From the NCBI GenBank assembly GCA_933228675.1, contig OW121740.1, positions 33,676,292 to 33,740,291 of the forward strand: 64,000 nt of DNA, given 5' to 3'. How positions within the stretch are numbered: the stretch's first letter is position 1; every line of letters starts with the position of its first letter. Positions 13,010 through 24,010 of this stretch are shown piece after piece. A model generated the notes under the pieces. It was not told the DNA's origin. It saw only the letters and a program-made list of their open reading frames with translations, and did not search any database. The position numbers were made by a program, and so were the translations under genes. Origin of the DNA: Stomorhina lunata (taxonomy: Eukaryota; Arthropoda; Insecta; Diptera; Rhiniidae).

Positions 13010-13326
13010 TGTGGAAAAAATTGAGTAGTTTTAATATTAGGAGGTAAAAAAATTATCAAATTTGTAAATCTGTAATTAGATTTTCACAAACTCCTAAGTG
13101 TACAAAAATTATTCGAGTTGAAAGCCGGTTTCAAAGGAATTAAAACTGTTTGATTTTTGCCTATATTTATTTAGGTTTTGCAGATCAATATTATGCTAAA
13201 CTTTAACAAAACATTACAACAAAAAATTTTCGATAAAATACACTTCTGATATCAACTAAAAAAATCACATTCAAATGGAATCATGTGTTTAAAAGCTTCA
13301 CTTTTTCTGTTCCCAGTGTAAAAACT
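13010..13326. other. AT-rich spacer with a possible element edge
   Basis: Mostly unremarkable. 'ttaggaggt' at about 13037 resembles, in reverse complement, 'acctcctaa' near 13790 downstream of the DD34E fragment. It may be a worn TIR of that element, but the match is only 9 bases. Confidence 0.3.
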
Positions 13327-14165
13327 GGGGCGAAATTATCGCATTCGATATCGATCGAAATCTTAGATATTTTCAAATTATTTGTATAGCATACTTTGAT
13401 CGGAGAAGCATTAATTTTCCAACAGGATAACGCTCCATGCCATAAGAACAAAATGATCACAAAATTTGTAACAGAGGCTGGTGTTCAAAACCATGGATTG
13501 GCTTCCCCAAAGTCCAGTTTTTTATGTAATAGAAAATGTGTAATCATACAGAAAGCAAAACAGATCTGCGGATTTGACAAAAACAAATTATAAAATGGTT
13601 ATCGAGGTCTTAAATGCTTGGAAAGAGATTTCAATGGAGTTTCTGAAGTTCTTGCTAGATTCTATTCCGAACCTCCACCACAAAGTTTTAAATGCTAAAG
13701 GAGGATATATTTTTGATTAATTTAAATAATTATTATTATTTTTTGTTGACCTTGAAGGTCTGTAAAAATATGTCAAAATACTTATGCCACCTCCTAAAAT
13801 TTTCTTGTTTGTTTCAATTAAAAAAAAATTATACAAAACTTTTAAAATATGAAAGATCTTTTGTTTTCTAACAAATTAGAATATTTTTTAAAAAGGTTTA
13901 TCAAAATATTTAGAATATTTTTTACTATTTTCAATATTTTTAATTTATTTTTTTAATTGCCTAGGACCGAAAATAGAAAAAGAAGAAAAACAGATGGTAT
14001 TGCAAAATAATTCTGCCGACTAGTGTATATGTTTTTAAAGCGAACCAAAATGGATACCAAATTTCAATAAAAGTTTTGCATCGAAGTAACTTTGAACATC
14101 CCTAAAGTATACTTCACAATATTTGTTTAGTTTTCGATGGATATCGAATGCAGTAATTTGGCCCC
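13327..14165. mobile_element. Long-TIR MITE, copy 1, carrying a Tc1 fragment
   Basis: Left end GGGGCGAAATTATCGCATTC followed by GATATCGATCGAAA. Right end on the other strand GGGGCCAAATTACTGCATTC followed by GATATCCATCGAAA. The outer 70 bp on the left and outer 130 bp on the right match copy 2 at 16624-16943 in opposite orientation. Between about 13398 and 14034 copy 1 instead has unrelated sequence with a DD34E transposase fragment. The superfamily of the MITE is not established; target duplications are unclear. Confidence 0.65.
13399..13700 (+). pseudogene. Tc1-type DD34E transposase, C-terminal fragment
   Basis: Open to a frameshift near 13487: FQQDNAPCHKNKMITKF holds the second catalytic Asp. 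In the next frame, 'MDWLPQSP' then 'VIENVC' holds the catalytic Glu; 34 residues separate Asp and Glu, the classic Tc1 spacing. The normal DLNP before IEN is replaced by VFYV. Downstream remains recognisable as the C-terminal helix region but has stops (about 13590). The first Asp and the DNA-binding domain are absent. It differs from the DD37E gene next door, so two Tc1/mariner lineages have landed within 2 kb. Confidence 0.75.
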
Positions 14166-14257
14166 TAATATTTTATCAAAATTCGTAAATTAAAGTGAAT
14201 ATCACTTAATTATTTTCCGATTTTAGGCAAGTTTTTTTTATCATTCGGCTCATTTTA

Positions 14258-15569
14258 ATAACCATCATCAAAAAGAATGGGGGGTATATTGAGATTTTTA
14301 TTCCGTTTGTAATTTCCTTAATATTTTCTCAAAAACCAAAATTGAAGTATATTCTGAATCATTATGAAATTCTAAGACGATTGAGCGATATACGTATGAT
14401 TGTTTGTTGAAATCACGACTACGCCTAAACAAAAAGAGGTAGCTCACAAAAACTTAGTAAAAAGATTCTTCATTTTTGAGAAAATTTTGGTATTGAAGAT
14501 GGACAAAATCGGTTAACATTTGACCATAGCTCCCATATAACCTCGCCTACGCTAATCGCTTATTTGATAATAAATAACAAACTATAAAAGCTATGATGGT
14601 AAAGTTTACTTTATATAGAAGTCTTGCATAAGCCCGAGGCAGCATATAAAATTTCATCGAAATCGGTTCACATTTAGTCATAGCTCCCATACAAAAAACT
14701 TACGGAAACTGCCAAAATTTCACCTAAAATACACTTAAATGCCAATCTAAAACTATAACAGATATAATCACTAAATTTGGCACAAGAAAGTCTTATATCA
14801 ATGCCAGCCAGTGTGCAAAATTTTGTCGCAATCGCTCACCATTTGACCTAGCTCTTATATAAAAAACTTACGAAAACACAAAAATTCAAAAAGAAAATTG
14901 GATTTATGTCCGTATGTCCGTCAGATAAAATCGTTATAGCTCTTTAACTACAAGAGCTAGTAAGACTAAATTTAGCACAATGAAGTCTTATGTCAATGCC
15001 AGCCAGTATGCAAAATTTTGCTACAATCGGTCACCATTTAACCATAGCTCCCATATAAAAAACTTATGGTAACACAAAAATACATAAAGAAAAGTTGTTT
15101 ATGTCCGTCTGTCCTTCAGATAAAAGCACGATAACGCCTTAACGAAAAGAGCTAGAGGGACAAAATTTTGCAAAAGTATTTGGATATCTTGAAATAGATG
15201 TGTGTTGAAAATGAACAAAATCGGTTCAAATTTAGTTAGAGCCCCCATATAACCCCGCCCCGGGAAACAAATTAATGCTGATAAATTGAATACAATTGTA
15301 ATAGCTATGACGATTAAATTTAAAATAGGGAGGTTTTATGCAATTTTTGATCAGTTTATCAAATTTTATAGGAATCAGTCCATATTTGACTTTAGCTTTC
15401 ATATAAAAAACACTCACGGAAACCAAAAATTTTGGCAAAGGCCAGTTAAAAGCTATTAAATTACAAACTATGTCAACTATGGCCACTAAATTTTGCACAA
15501 ATAAACTTTATGTTAATACCAGTCAGTATATAAAATTTTGTAACAATCGGTCAATATTTGGCTATAGTT

Positions 15570-15626
<57 letters not shown>

Positions 15627-16111
15627 CATCCCCTTTTTATATCTACAATCAGAAAGATTTGGAGGTACATTCATTATATTAAGATTGCACCTATGAAATT
15701 AGAAGGGCATCAATCAATGTTCAGCCCAGACTTTATATATGATGAATGCATTACGATCTCCTAACGAAATATATGGAAATAGTATTAACCTGTTTAGCCT
15801 AACTACATATTAAGCACAACGAAAAATATTAATGTAAAACTATACCCGGTTATGAGACCGAATTTTGATCAAAGTAAATACTGGGGAAACCACTAAAATA
15901 TTTTTAAATGTTGAACTTTAAAGCTACGGCAACCGAATTTAGTCCAAAGGTTTTACCAACAATACCAATTTGCTAAGCGATTTTTTTCAGTTTTGGTCCA
16001 GATTTTGAACTAGCTGCACCCTTGTAGACATATGAGATATGTTTAAATTTAACACAACTTGATGGTGGGTATATAAGATTCGGCACAGCCGAATATAACA
16101 CTCTTACTTGT
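14258..16111 (-). repeat. Family 1 dispersed element, copy 5, near complete
   Basis: Begins with the core 'accatcatcaaaaagaatgg' then GGGGTATATTGAG, and ends with hairpin ATTCGGCACAGCCGAAT, 'ataacactcttacttgtt' at about 16111. It holds a large (TA)n tract at 15567-15625. Its GTCY spot is decayed and unexpanded ('gatatacgtatgattg', about 14389). Open frames 15232-15498 and 15470-15682 are chance; the latter reads through (TA)n as Ile-Tyr repeats. Confidence 0.8.
15567..15625. repeat. (TA)n microsatellite inside family 1 copy 5
   Basis: About 29 TA units at the position where other family 1 copies have only TATATATA before 'acatcccctttttatatct'. This is the second microsatellite-prone spot of the element besides the GTCY spot. 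Confidence 0.95.
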
Positions 16112-16571
16112 TATATCTCTAATCAAAAAGATTCGGAGGTACAAGCAGCATATTAAAATTGCACAAAAGTCCAGACTTTATATACGGTATTAGGAACTCC
16201 TTACAAAATATATGGACCTGTCGTATTACTATCAACATAATAACCTAGTTTAGCTTAGCATTAATAGTCTGTTAAATACTTTTCGTTTAGCTTAATATTT
16301 AGTTAGGATAAATATTATTTATCCTAACTAAATATTAATGCTAAGCTACACTAGGTTAAATGTTGAACTATAAAGCTCCTGCAATTGAATTTAGTCCTAA
16401 TATTTTGCTAGCAATACCAACTAGCGTAGCAACTTTTTTTTTTTGAATTTGGTCCACATTTTGAATTAGCTGCACCCTCGTAGATATATGAGAGATATTT
16501 CTAAATTTAACACAACTTGATGGTGGGTATATAAGATTCGGCACAGCCCAATATAACACTCTAACTTGTTT
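16112..16571 (-). repeat. Family 1 dispersed element, rearranged copy with fold-back
   Basis: From 16112 to about 16249 the family sequence runs in minus orientation ('atctctaatcaaaaagattc' onward). About 16250-16315 is in plus orientation ('tagtctgttaaatacttttc'). From about 16316 it is minus again to the end hairpin and 'ctctaacttgtt' near 16569. A 45-bp palindrome sits at the turn. The first part abuts the end of copy 5 exactly at the ATATCT site, which suggests copy 5 inserted into this copy. Confidence 0.6.
16293..16337. other. 45-bp palindrome (21-bp arms, 3-bp centre)
   Basis: Perfect inverted repeat with arms reading TAATATTTAGTTAGG... to ...CCTAACTAAATATTA and centre ATT. It marks an inversion junction inside a family 1 copy. 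Confidence 0.9.
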
Positions 16572-16623
16572 AAAATGAAGTTCATATCAAAACCAATGAA
16601 TTGGTAGTATAAATTAAGTTCTC

Positions 16624-16943
16624 GGGCCAAATAACCGCACTCGATATCGATCGAAAACTCAGACTTTTAAGTGAATATTGTGAAGTATACTTTAGGGATG
16701 TTCAAAGTTACTTAGATGCAAAAAGTTTATTGAAATTTGGTATCAATTTTGATTCGTTTTTAAAAATATATATTGATCAATTAAAACTCTTTTACTATTG
16801 TTCATCTTTTTGCAAATAACTTCAAAAAAATATAGTAAACTGTGCATCTTTTAAATAATTTTGATTATCCTTAAAGTATGATATACAAATGTTTTGAAAA
16901 TATCTAAGATTTCGATCGATATCGAATGCCGTAATTTGGCCCC
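16624..16943. mobile_element. Long-TIR MITE, copy 2, compact form
   Basis: About 320 bp with inverted ends: left GGGCCAAATAACCGCACTCG then ATATCGATCGAAA. Right end on the other strand reads GGGGCCAAATTACGGCATTC then GATATCGATCGAAA. The interior is non-coding and AT-rich. It is homologous to copy 1 (13327-14165) over both flanks but lacks the Tc1 fragment, so it probably shows the unexpanded structure. Open frames at 16851-17183 (-) and 16894-17133 (+) overlap its edge and look spurious. Confidence 0.7.
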
Positions 16944-18892
16944 TGTATTTTGCGATTTATTTAATTTTTTTTTTAATTTTCCAAAAATCAGACTTGCTAT
17001 TACTTTGGCTAAAGCTCTTAAATCTCTATTGTTTGTTCTGGATTTTTTGTTTTTTTTTTTTGACAAAATAATTAGAAAATTTAGGTTTTTTGTATATTTT
17101 TGTTCTAACAAAATAAACAAAAGAATTAATTGAATCCACAAGTTTGTATTTATTGTATTAATGCCTCGGGAAGCTCTATTCAAATACAGAAAGAAAGAAA
17201 TCTACTTATATATTAAGGATCATAACAATAGCGACCAACCAACCAATCAAACACTTGCGTGTGTTATTAGATTTAGCATAAAAATTCTAATAAATTTTCT
17301 AAGAATTGACACAGTCACAAAAACTTAAGCTTAAAGGAAAAACTTATAGACAATTTCCAAGAAATGTTACCGGTAAAAGGAGAAAAAAAATACAAAATTT
17401 CCTTTAACCTTAAGTCATAATTTAATTTCCTGGTTTTCTATCTATTATAGCCATAAAAATATGATACTTTTGTGAAAGGAAAAGTCTTGTACATCCCCTC
17501 TTTAAACAGAGTTAAAGAACATTTTATTGTATTCCAATGTTATTGTAAAAGTTATGAAAAACAAGAAGGGGAGGAAGGAAAATCTCCCATTTAAACAAAG
17601 TTCAATAATCTTTTAAACTCAAATAATTGCAAAGCCTTCAGCCACAATGTGGTTTTGCTTGAGGATAAATTTTACCTCCTACTTTTAAATTTTAAACGGT
17701 TCTGGGGCTGTCAAGTTAAATGTTGGGGTAAGAAAAAGTATATTAAAACTACAAGAAATTAAACTTAAACTTACCTTTAGAAAAGCATTAGATGAGTAAA
17801 TAGGCAAAATGTATCCTTAATTAATATCCTTAATAATTCATGTGAAGCTGATGACTTAAAAGGGATTTATGTTTTGATTTATAATAATATAACAAGTATG
17901 TAAATGACTTAATTACAAACTTACACTGACATTAATTTGAATATTTATGACTTAAATGTGTTATTTAGAATTTTCTTTATTACAAATATTTATTTTGAAA
18001 TATTTTTATTTCTAGAAATTTAATTTAAATTTAATATTATTTAAGATTTTTGTTTAATTTTTATTCTAAAAAAAACTTTTCTTCTTATTTCAAAAAATTC
18101 TTTTAATTTTTTCTTTTATTTATTATCATATGTTATTTTATTGAAAGTGATTTCCTTTCTTTTTTTTAGAATTTTCAAACAATTTTTCTCGGCTTTTCTT
18201 ATTTAACAAAAACTTTTTAAACTTTATTTAAACACTTTTTCCTTATTTATAAATTTACACTCTATGTTGCCTTTTTTGATAATTTATCCTTGAAATCTTT
18301 GAATTCATTTACACATTTTTACTTTGCTTTAAACACACGCACACATTTTCTTTCATTTTCAAAAATTTATCTTTTACTTCACATATTATTTTATTTTTTT
18401 TCTCGTTTTGTCGTTTAAGAATATTTATGTTATTATTTGTTTTTCTTTTATTTTTAGATATATTTTTTTTTGTATAATTCCTTTCAGTATCCTTTTTGTT
18501 ACGTATGCGCTACGTATCACCCGTCAATAGGACATGAACGCACGACAACGACATTAGCAATACGACTGATGTAATGTTGAGCTCCAGCATTATGCCGAAC
18601 ACACATAAAAGACTAGGACACACAGGCCGGAAAAGTCGGCTAAATAACAAGTACCAAGTAAAAAAAAAAACGGTATAGAAAAAAGCTAAAAAAAATAATA
18701 AAAACACAGTGGAAAGAATTTTACAAACAAATACTCGCTCTCTGACACACACATAATAAACTTCAATATCGCTCTCTGTATAGTGAGAGTGTCGTTGTGC
18801 AAATGTTGCCATACTTTTAGGTGCTATCGGAAATACGCATATTTAGGTAAAAGTATATATAGGGCAATAAAAGTACTATAGGGCAATAATTA
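16944..18892. other. AT-rich spacer, nothing recognised
   Basis: Mostly very AT-rich. A less AT-rich patch at about 18495-18800 has a 100-residue minus-strand frame (18510-18812) with one hydrophobic run but no domain I recognise. I do not call it a gene. Confidence 0.45.
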
Positions 18893-19969
18893 TGCTGTTG
18901 GACCTCCGAATCTTTTTGATTGTAGATATAAAATGGGAATGTCATAAAATATAAGAATTATATCAAATGTTGACCGATTGCAACACAATTTTACACACTG
19001 GCTGGTTTTTATATAGAGTTTATTTTTGCCGTAGCTGTTATAGTTTCTAATTTAATTTAAATGGCTTTTAATACACTTTTAATACTTTTTAATACTTTTT
19101 TTTGGTTTCCCGGAGTATTTTTTATATGAAAGCTATAGTTAAATATTGACCGATTCCTATAAATTTGATATACTGACCAATAATTGCATAAAACTTCTCT
19201 ATTCTAAACTTAGTCATCATAGCTATTACAATTGTATTTAGTTTATCAGCATTAATGAGTTTCAAGGGGCGGGGAGCTCTAACTAAATTTGAACAGATTT
19301 CGTCCATTTTCAGTGCACAACTTTTTCAAGATATGAAATATACTTTTGTAAAATTGTGTCCCTCTAGCACTTTTTGTTAAGGCGCAATCGTGATTTCATC
19401 TGACGGACAGACGGACGTAAACCCCGCTTTTCTTTTTGTGTTTCCGTAAGTTTTTTATATGGGAGCTATGGTCAAATGTTGACCGATTGTAACAAAATTT
19501 TGCACACTGTCTGAAATTGACATAAGACTTCCTTATGCTAAATTTAGTGGCCAAAGTTTTTATAGTTTATCATTTATTGGTATTTAAGTATATTTTAGGT
19601 GAAATTTAGGCTGTTTCCGTAAGTTTTTTGTATGGAAGCTATGGGTAAATGAGAACCAGTTTCGATGAAATTTTATATGCTGCCTAGTACTTATGTAAAA
19701 CTCATATATTTGCCGATTTCAATACCAAAATTTTCTAAGACATGAAGAATATTTATGCCAAATTTCACTGACCTTCCGTTAAAGTTTTATCGTGCCAACA
19801 ACAGGCAGACAGGCTAACATCGCTTAATCGTCTTGGAATTTCATAAGGATTCAGAATATAAGTACTTCAATATTAATTTTTGAGCTAATATTAAGGAAAT
19901 TACAAACGGAATGACAATCTCAATATACCCAACCCAACTTCCCCATTTTTTTTGATAGCGGGTATAAAA
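18893..19969 (+). repeat. Family 1 dispersed element, copy 6, truncated
   Basis: Lacks the hairpin end and begins around 'ggacctccgaatctttttga'. It runs to the core 'tttgatagcgggtataaaaa' at about 19969. The GTCY spot is short here (about 19799-19818, 'caggcagacaggc'). Confidence 0.75.
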
Positions 19970-20855
19970 ATCAGAATATAACAATTATTTTTGTCAAAAA
20001 AAATATACATCAAAATTTGACAAAAAAAATAAAAATAGTAAAACAAAAATTATTTCTGCAAAAAAAGAAATAAAAATAGTGAAAAAATAATCATGGCAAA
20101 AAAATTGTAAGGTATAACCGTTCTCTCTTACAAAAAAAAATTTTGAAGTAAATGAAAATATTTGAAATTTGTTTTTTGTAAACAATTATAAAAGTCGTTG
20201 CCACATGTGAGAAATGAGAATATTATTATCAGGAAATTTTGAACGTATAATGTGTAATGTGTTGTAAACATTTCGTTAAAACTTATTTTATAAAGTTTAG
20301 CGGATCCTGCACAAGGAAAAAAAAAGACTTGAGACAATTCAATTTTGTCATAATATATTAAAAATATTTTTGTGTAACATATTTTTTTTTATAATTTATG
20401 TTACAGTTTCTTCAGCTTTTTTTGGGATTGAAAATTTTATTTTCACCAAAATTTTATTTAAAAAACGTATCTTCAAATATGTTCTTATAGATAGATTTTA
20501 TTTTATTTTTATTTAGATTTTATAGTATGAGAATTATGGGCTTTTTAAATTTCAAAAATTATACGGCATAACTTTAGAAGTTTATATCCCATATAAACTG
20601 GTATATCAAACAAAAGCTACTGAAAGTATCATTCAAATGATATATTATACATTCTTCCGATTCCGATTAAGAGCTCATATACTCAAAACTTATTTTTATA
20701 ACCGACTTTGTTTATAAAAGTGAGCATATCTTAAAATAATATAGATATAAGTATGGTCTTTTATATAATGAATTTTATACAGGATATACTGGGCTTTTAT
20801 TTATATAACATAAACTACTTAGCTCTAGCATATGTAGCGTGTTAGTTATAACAGC
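19970..20855. other. AT-rich spacer, nothing recognised
   Basis: Contains A-rich tracts ('caaaaaaaat' variants, 19990-20110). The 63- and 69-residue minus-strand frames (19994-20337) are compositional. Confidence 0.45.
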
Positions 20856-20934
20856 ATAAAATTTTACTTCTATTGAGTTAGAGTTATATAAATAATATTT
20901 ATATAACTCTAACTCAATAGAAGTAAAATTTTAT
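20856..20934. other. 79-bp perfect palindrome (39-bp arms)
   Basis: Arms start ATAAAATTTTACTTCTATTG and end with its exact complement, around a single central base at 20895. I checked the pairing across all 39 positions; symmetry breaks just outside (C at 20855 opposite T at 20935). No other copy is seen in the window. Confidence 0.95.
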
Positions 20935-22082
20935 TTATTAAATATACATTTTTATATTATATATAAAATGTATATATATTTTTTTTTTTGTGTCTATATC
21001 TACAACGGTAGTCAGTAGTCGTGTGGCTATGTCGACGCTTAAAAAAATGATTTCTATTTGAATGAATGTATTCTAATTTTAACAGGTTGTAGCCCGTAGC
21101 CTGCAGTCATCATTGTGTTTATAGTATAATAGCAATAATAGCATAATTTGAGAAAAGAAAATAATAATTCGATCAAACGTCAGAAAGTTAATATGGCTGA
21201 CAAAAGAGAGAACGGTTATACCTTACTAATTTATTTTATCATGATAATAATTATATTTTGCTTTTTATTATAAATGTCATAATTAAACCGGTCACTAATA
21301 AAAAATTATTAAAAAACTTCGAATGCAGGCATTTCATAGTTCCTACTTTTTTCAATTGGTAAGGACCTCTAATGACATCAACATGTTAATGGAACGACTT
21401 TCCATTTTTTGTGTATTTTTTTCTATTTCTAACCCCCCACAGGTATCACAAAGGGACCGTTTCTAGGATTCAAGTGACACTGACTTAACATCGGCTGCCT
21501 GCCAAACCTAACCATCTCAATATATAAGCTGTTTGATACAAGAAAAACTGTTACAATTTTGGTTGAAATCCGTCGATTCTCATCGAAAATATGAGATATT
21601 AATATAAGATATATAATAATTATCATTTATTATTATTATTTTGGACTTGTCTACTACTAGAAATTTTTATGTAGATTTTAAATGAAATACAAAAAAAAGA
21701 GTCGTAATGGGCCAAACTCGAAACGGCACCCCCATTGAAGGTACTCGAAGTATTGATTCGAATCTATCGGTATACTTAAAACTTTAATACGCTACAAATA
21801 TTAGCACAATCCAAATGTACCTATCCATGGTATAATAAAGACACTCTTCTTCTAGGACTCGCAAGACAGAAGACCATAGAAATAATAGACTATCATTAGA
21901 ACAGCAACGCCAGGAACGCCAAGAATTAACGATGTATTGCTCAAAGAGAACGCCAGTTTACTTTAAGAGCTCATTAGTTCGAGGAAGAAGAACAATAGCT
22001 CAATAGCTGCAAGAAAAAACTACCCGTGCAACGCTGGGTAGAACAAGCAATAACAATAGATCCGAAATTTAGAAAAAAAAAT
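20935..22082. other. Spacer with one SINE-tail-like segment
   Basis: AT-rich. At about 21350-21410 the segment 'caattggtaaggacctc' ... 'atgacatcaacatgttaatg' matches a block at about 47385-47430 downstream of a tRNA-like head, so it may be the tail of the same SINE. The rest shows nothing recognisable. Confidence 0.4.
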
Positions 22083-22320
22083 AGCACATATACATTAGAT
22101 AGTGTATATGGGGGAATTTTCTTGAAGGTATACGTTTCGGGCCAATCCCCGATTTGCTCGAAATACTAATAAAATAATCCCTTGAAAATTTGACGTCAAT
22201 CAGATGGGGGAAAACGTGATTATGGCCCGCCAAAATACAGCAAAATACCTAATTTTTTTACTTTGACTCTAAATAACTTAATTAATACTTTAAAGTAAAA
22301 TATGCTTTAGAACTCTATGG
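22083..22320. repeat. Uncharacterised dispersed repeat, copy B (inverted)
   Basis: Reverse-complement counterpart of 7186-7400. Shared blocks on the opposite strand include 'caaattttcaagggattatt' and 'aagtaaaaaaat'. Non-coding. It lies less than 100 bp from the Transib element edge. Confidence 0.6.
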
Positions 22321-22411
22321 CCTGTTAGTACTAAATAGCTGAATTTTGTCAAAATATTATCAAACTTACTTAGTTTATTATATTAGAAAATTTTACTTTT
22401 TTCTTAGGTCG

Positions 22412-22446
22412 CACAGTGTTCGATTTTCAATTTTAGGTGGCCAAAA
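22412..22446. promoter_or_regulatory. Transib left terminal inverted repeat (RSS-like)
   Basis: CACAGTG heptamer, 22 bp, then CCAAAATTA. This resembles the heptamer-spacer-nonamer plan of a 23-type recombination signal, although the nonamer match here is weak. Confidence 0.75.
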
Positions 22447-22725
22447 TTAATAACTCAAGAACTAACAATCGTAAAAAAGTGATTTTTGGCATAGTTATTT
22501 CTTACATACTAGAGAAGAGTTGAACAAAAAATTAGACAAATCCGCCCACCGGCACGCCCACTTTTAATTACCCAATTATGAGAAATAAAGAAAAAGTCTA
22601 AAAATTTAAACATTTTTTTTTTGCAATTATATTTAATTTTAAATAGGTTTAATTAACAACAAAATATAAATTATAGAATTTAAATCAAAGAAAATGATAA
22701 AAAAGGTTATGCAAAAAAAACAAAA

Positions 22726-23460
22726 TCATGAAGTATTAGCACCTATATCACTATCATTTTCACTATGAGACTCTTGTATATTATGATAGGTACTTTTTAG
22801 TAGTTTTAATACATCTGGCGTTAAATTTTGTTTTTTAACTGGGGGGGTTTTCCTCAAGCTACAAATGTAAGGATCAGAAGATATTAATAACCTTTTTATT
22901 AAATCCGTATTAGTCTCTTCCCGTGAAGTTTTCCGTGTAAACTGCAGTCTATAAAGTCTATTATCTTTATTCCTCGATTCTTGAGCTTCTTCAGATTATT
23001 GGCCAATAGGAAGGATGCAATGTTTAATTATAGCTTTGCCATGCCAAAGAACTTTGCGCACACTGACAGGCATGTAATACCAGGGATAGAGATTTAAATA
23101 AAGATTTCTTGTTTCTAATGTATAATTTTCAAATTCTTCTACATTTATAATATGTCCAGATGCTAAGCATTCTAATATCACATGAAAACGTTTAACAAGT
23201 TCTAAGCTTATACCAGTTATTTGAGCAGATAATTCTGCATTTCTGAAAAATCGTCTGGCTGTATTTCCGTCATTTGTATTTCCGGATGAATGTTTAGGCA
23301 TGTCTACCAATAATCCCATTTTGGATCTAAATTCATTTTGAATACAAATTTTTCTTTGTTGAACTTTAGCTTTGTTGTCTTCACCTCTTACTTGCCACAT
23401 TTTTATTTCCATCCTGTAAGCTAGCCAAACAAGCCAAATTTTATTAAATTTTGTTCCACG
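22726..23460 (-). pseudogene. Transib (RAG1-like) transposase, C-terminal part with one stop
   Basis: Transib transposases are the relatives of the RAG1 core and cut at CACAGTG-type ends. Reading down from about 23460: 'WLVWLAYRMEI' (about 23424-23390), 'FRSKMGLLVDMP', then GNTNDGNTARRFF (about 23283-23240), 'NLYPWYYMPVSVRKVLWHG' and LPIGQ. A TAA at 22996-22998 follows, where related proteins have Leu. The same frame then stays open for 89 codons: SEEAQESRNKD, which contains the Glu aligned with RAG1 catalytic Glu, then 'RKTSREETN' and 'LLISSDPYI', to a TGA at 22726. The first two catalytic Asp residues are upstream and missing. It is recently dead or usable only by readthrough; no start codon context is assigned because the 5' part is deleted. 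Confidence 0.85.
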
Positions 23461-23975
23461 TCGAAGGATGGTGTATCATTGTTTTGAAAACTTTGTTCGG
23501 CAGAGGCAGATTGGGGCAAAACTTTTTTTATTTTTCTTTTAAAGGAGTATCCCAAGTATACAAAAGAATTAAAAGTTGGACCCCAGCTGATAACAGAAAA
23601 AAGTATTTATCTAGGAATTTTTGATTTAATTTTTTTTAAGAGCTTCCTTAATATATCTATCAATATCTAAAATTGTCTTCACTCAAATATATACAAAATA
23701 GCAGCTTTAAGTTTCGAAGGAATTCTATTTTCATTTAAAAAAAGAATTTTTTAAAAATATAATATAGCAAATTTTTTATTCATGTTCAAAGTTCAACTTA
23801 TTTCCGAGCGAAATTAATTATTTTTCTTAAGTATATATTACCCATCTTCCACGTTACCGTTACAAGCTTACAATGTAAGATTTCAACTAAAATTAATAAA
23901 GAAATATCTTAACTAGATAGTCTATTTTAAAACCAGAATGGAATTTTTTTTCTTTTTTAAAGTTAATTTTTGGGG

Positions 23976-24010
23976 TTTTGGCCAGCTAGATTTAAAAATC
24001 GAACACTGTG
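23976..24010. promoter_or_regulatory. Transib right terminal inverted repeat (RSS-like)
   Basis: Read on the minus strand: CACAGTG, 22 bp, CCAAAACCC. The nine bases agree with the RSS nonamer ACAAAAACC at 7 of 9 positions. This end is a better signal-like sequence than the left one. Confidence 0.75.

Larger units (their letters stand above)
22412..24010 (-). mobile_element. Transib DNA transposon, internally deleted copy with intact ends
   Basis: 1,599-bp element. Both ends begin CACAGTGTTCGATTTT; the inverted match extends to 35 bp with 4 mismatches and ends in GGCCAAAA. It is flanked by a perfect 5-bp duplication GGTCG (22407-22411 and 24011-24015), as known for Transib. CACAGTG equals the V(D)J recombination signal heptamer. 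The only coding content is the C-terminal half of a Transib transposase on the minus strand (22726 to about 23460). About 550 bp upstream of it is non-coding, so the N-terminal half has been lost. Confidence 0.9.

Noticed and set aside
18510..18812. 100-residue minus-strand frame in a less AT-rich patch
   Set aside because: One hydrophobic run only; no family resemblance and no supporting neighbours.
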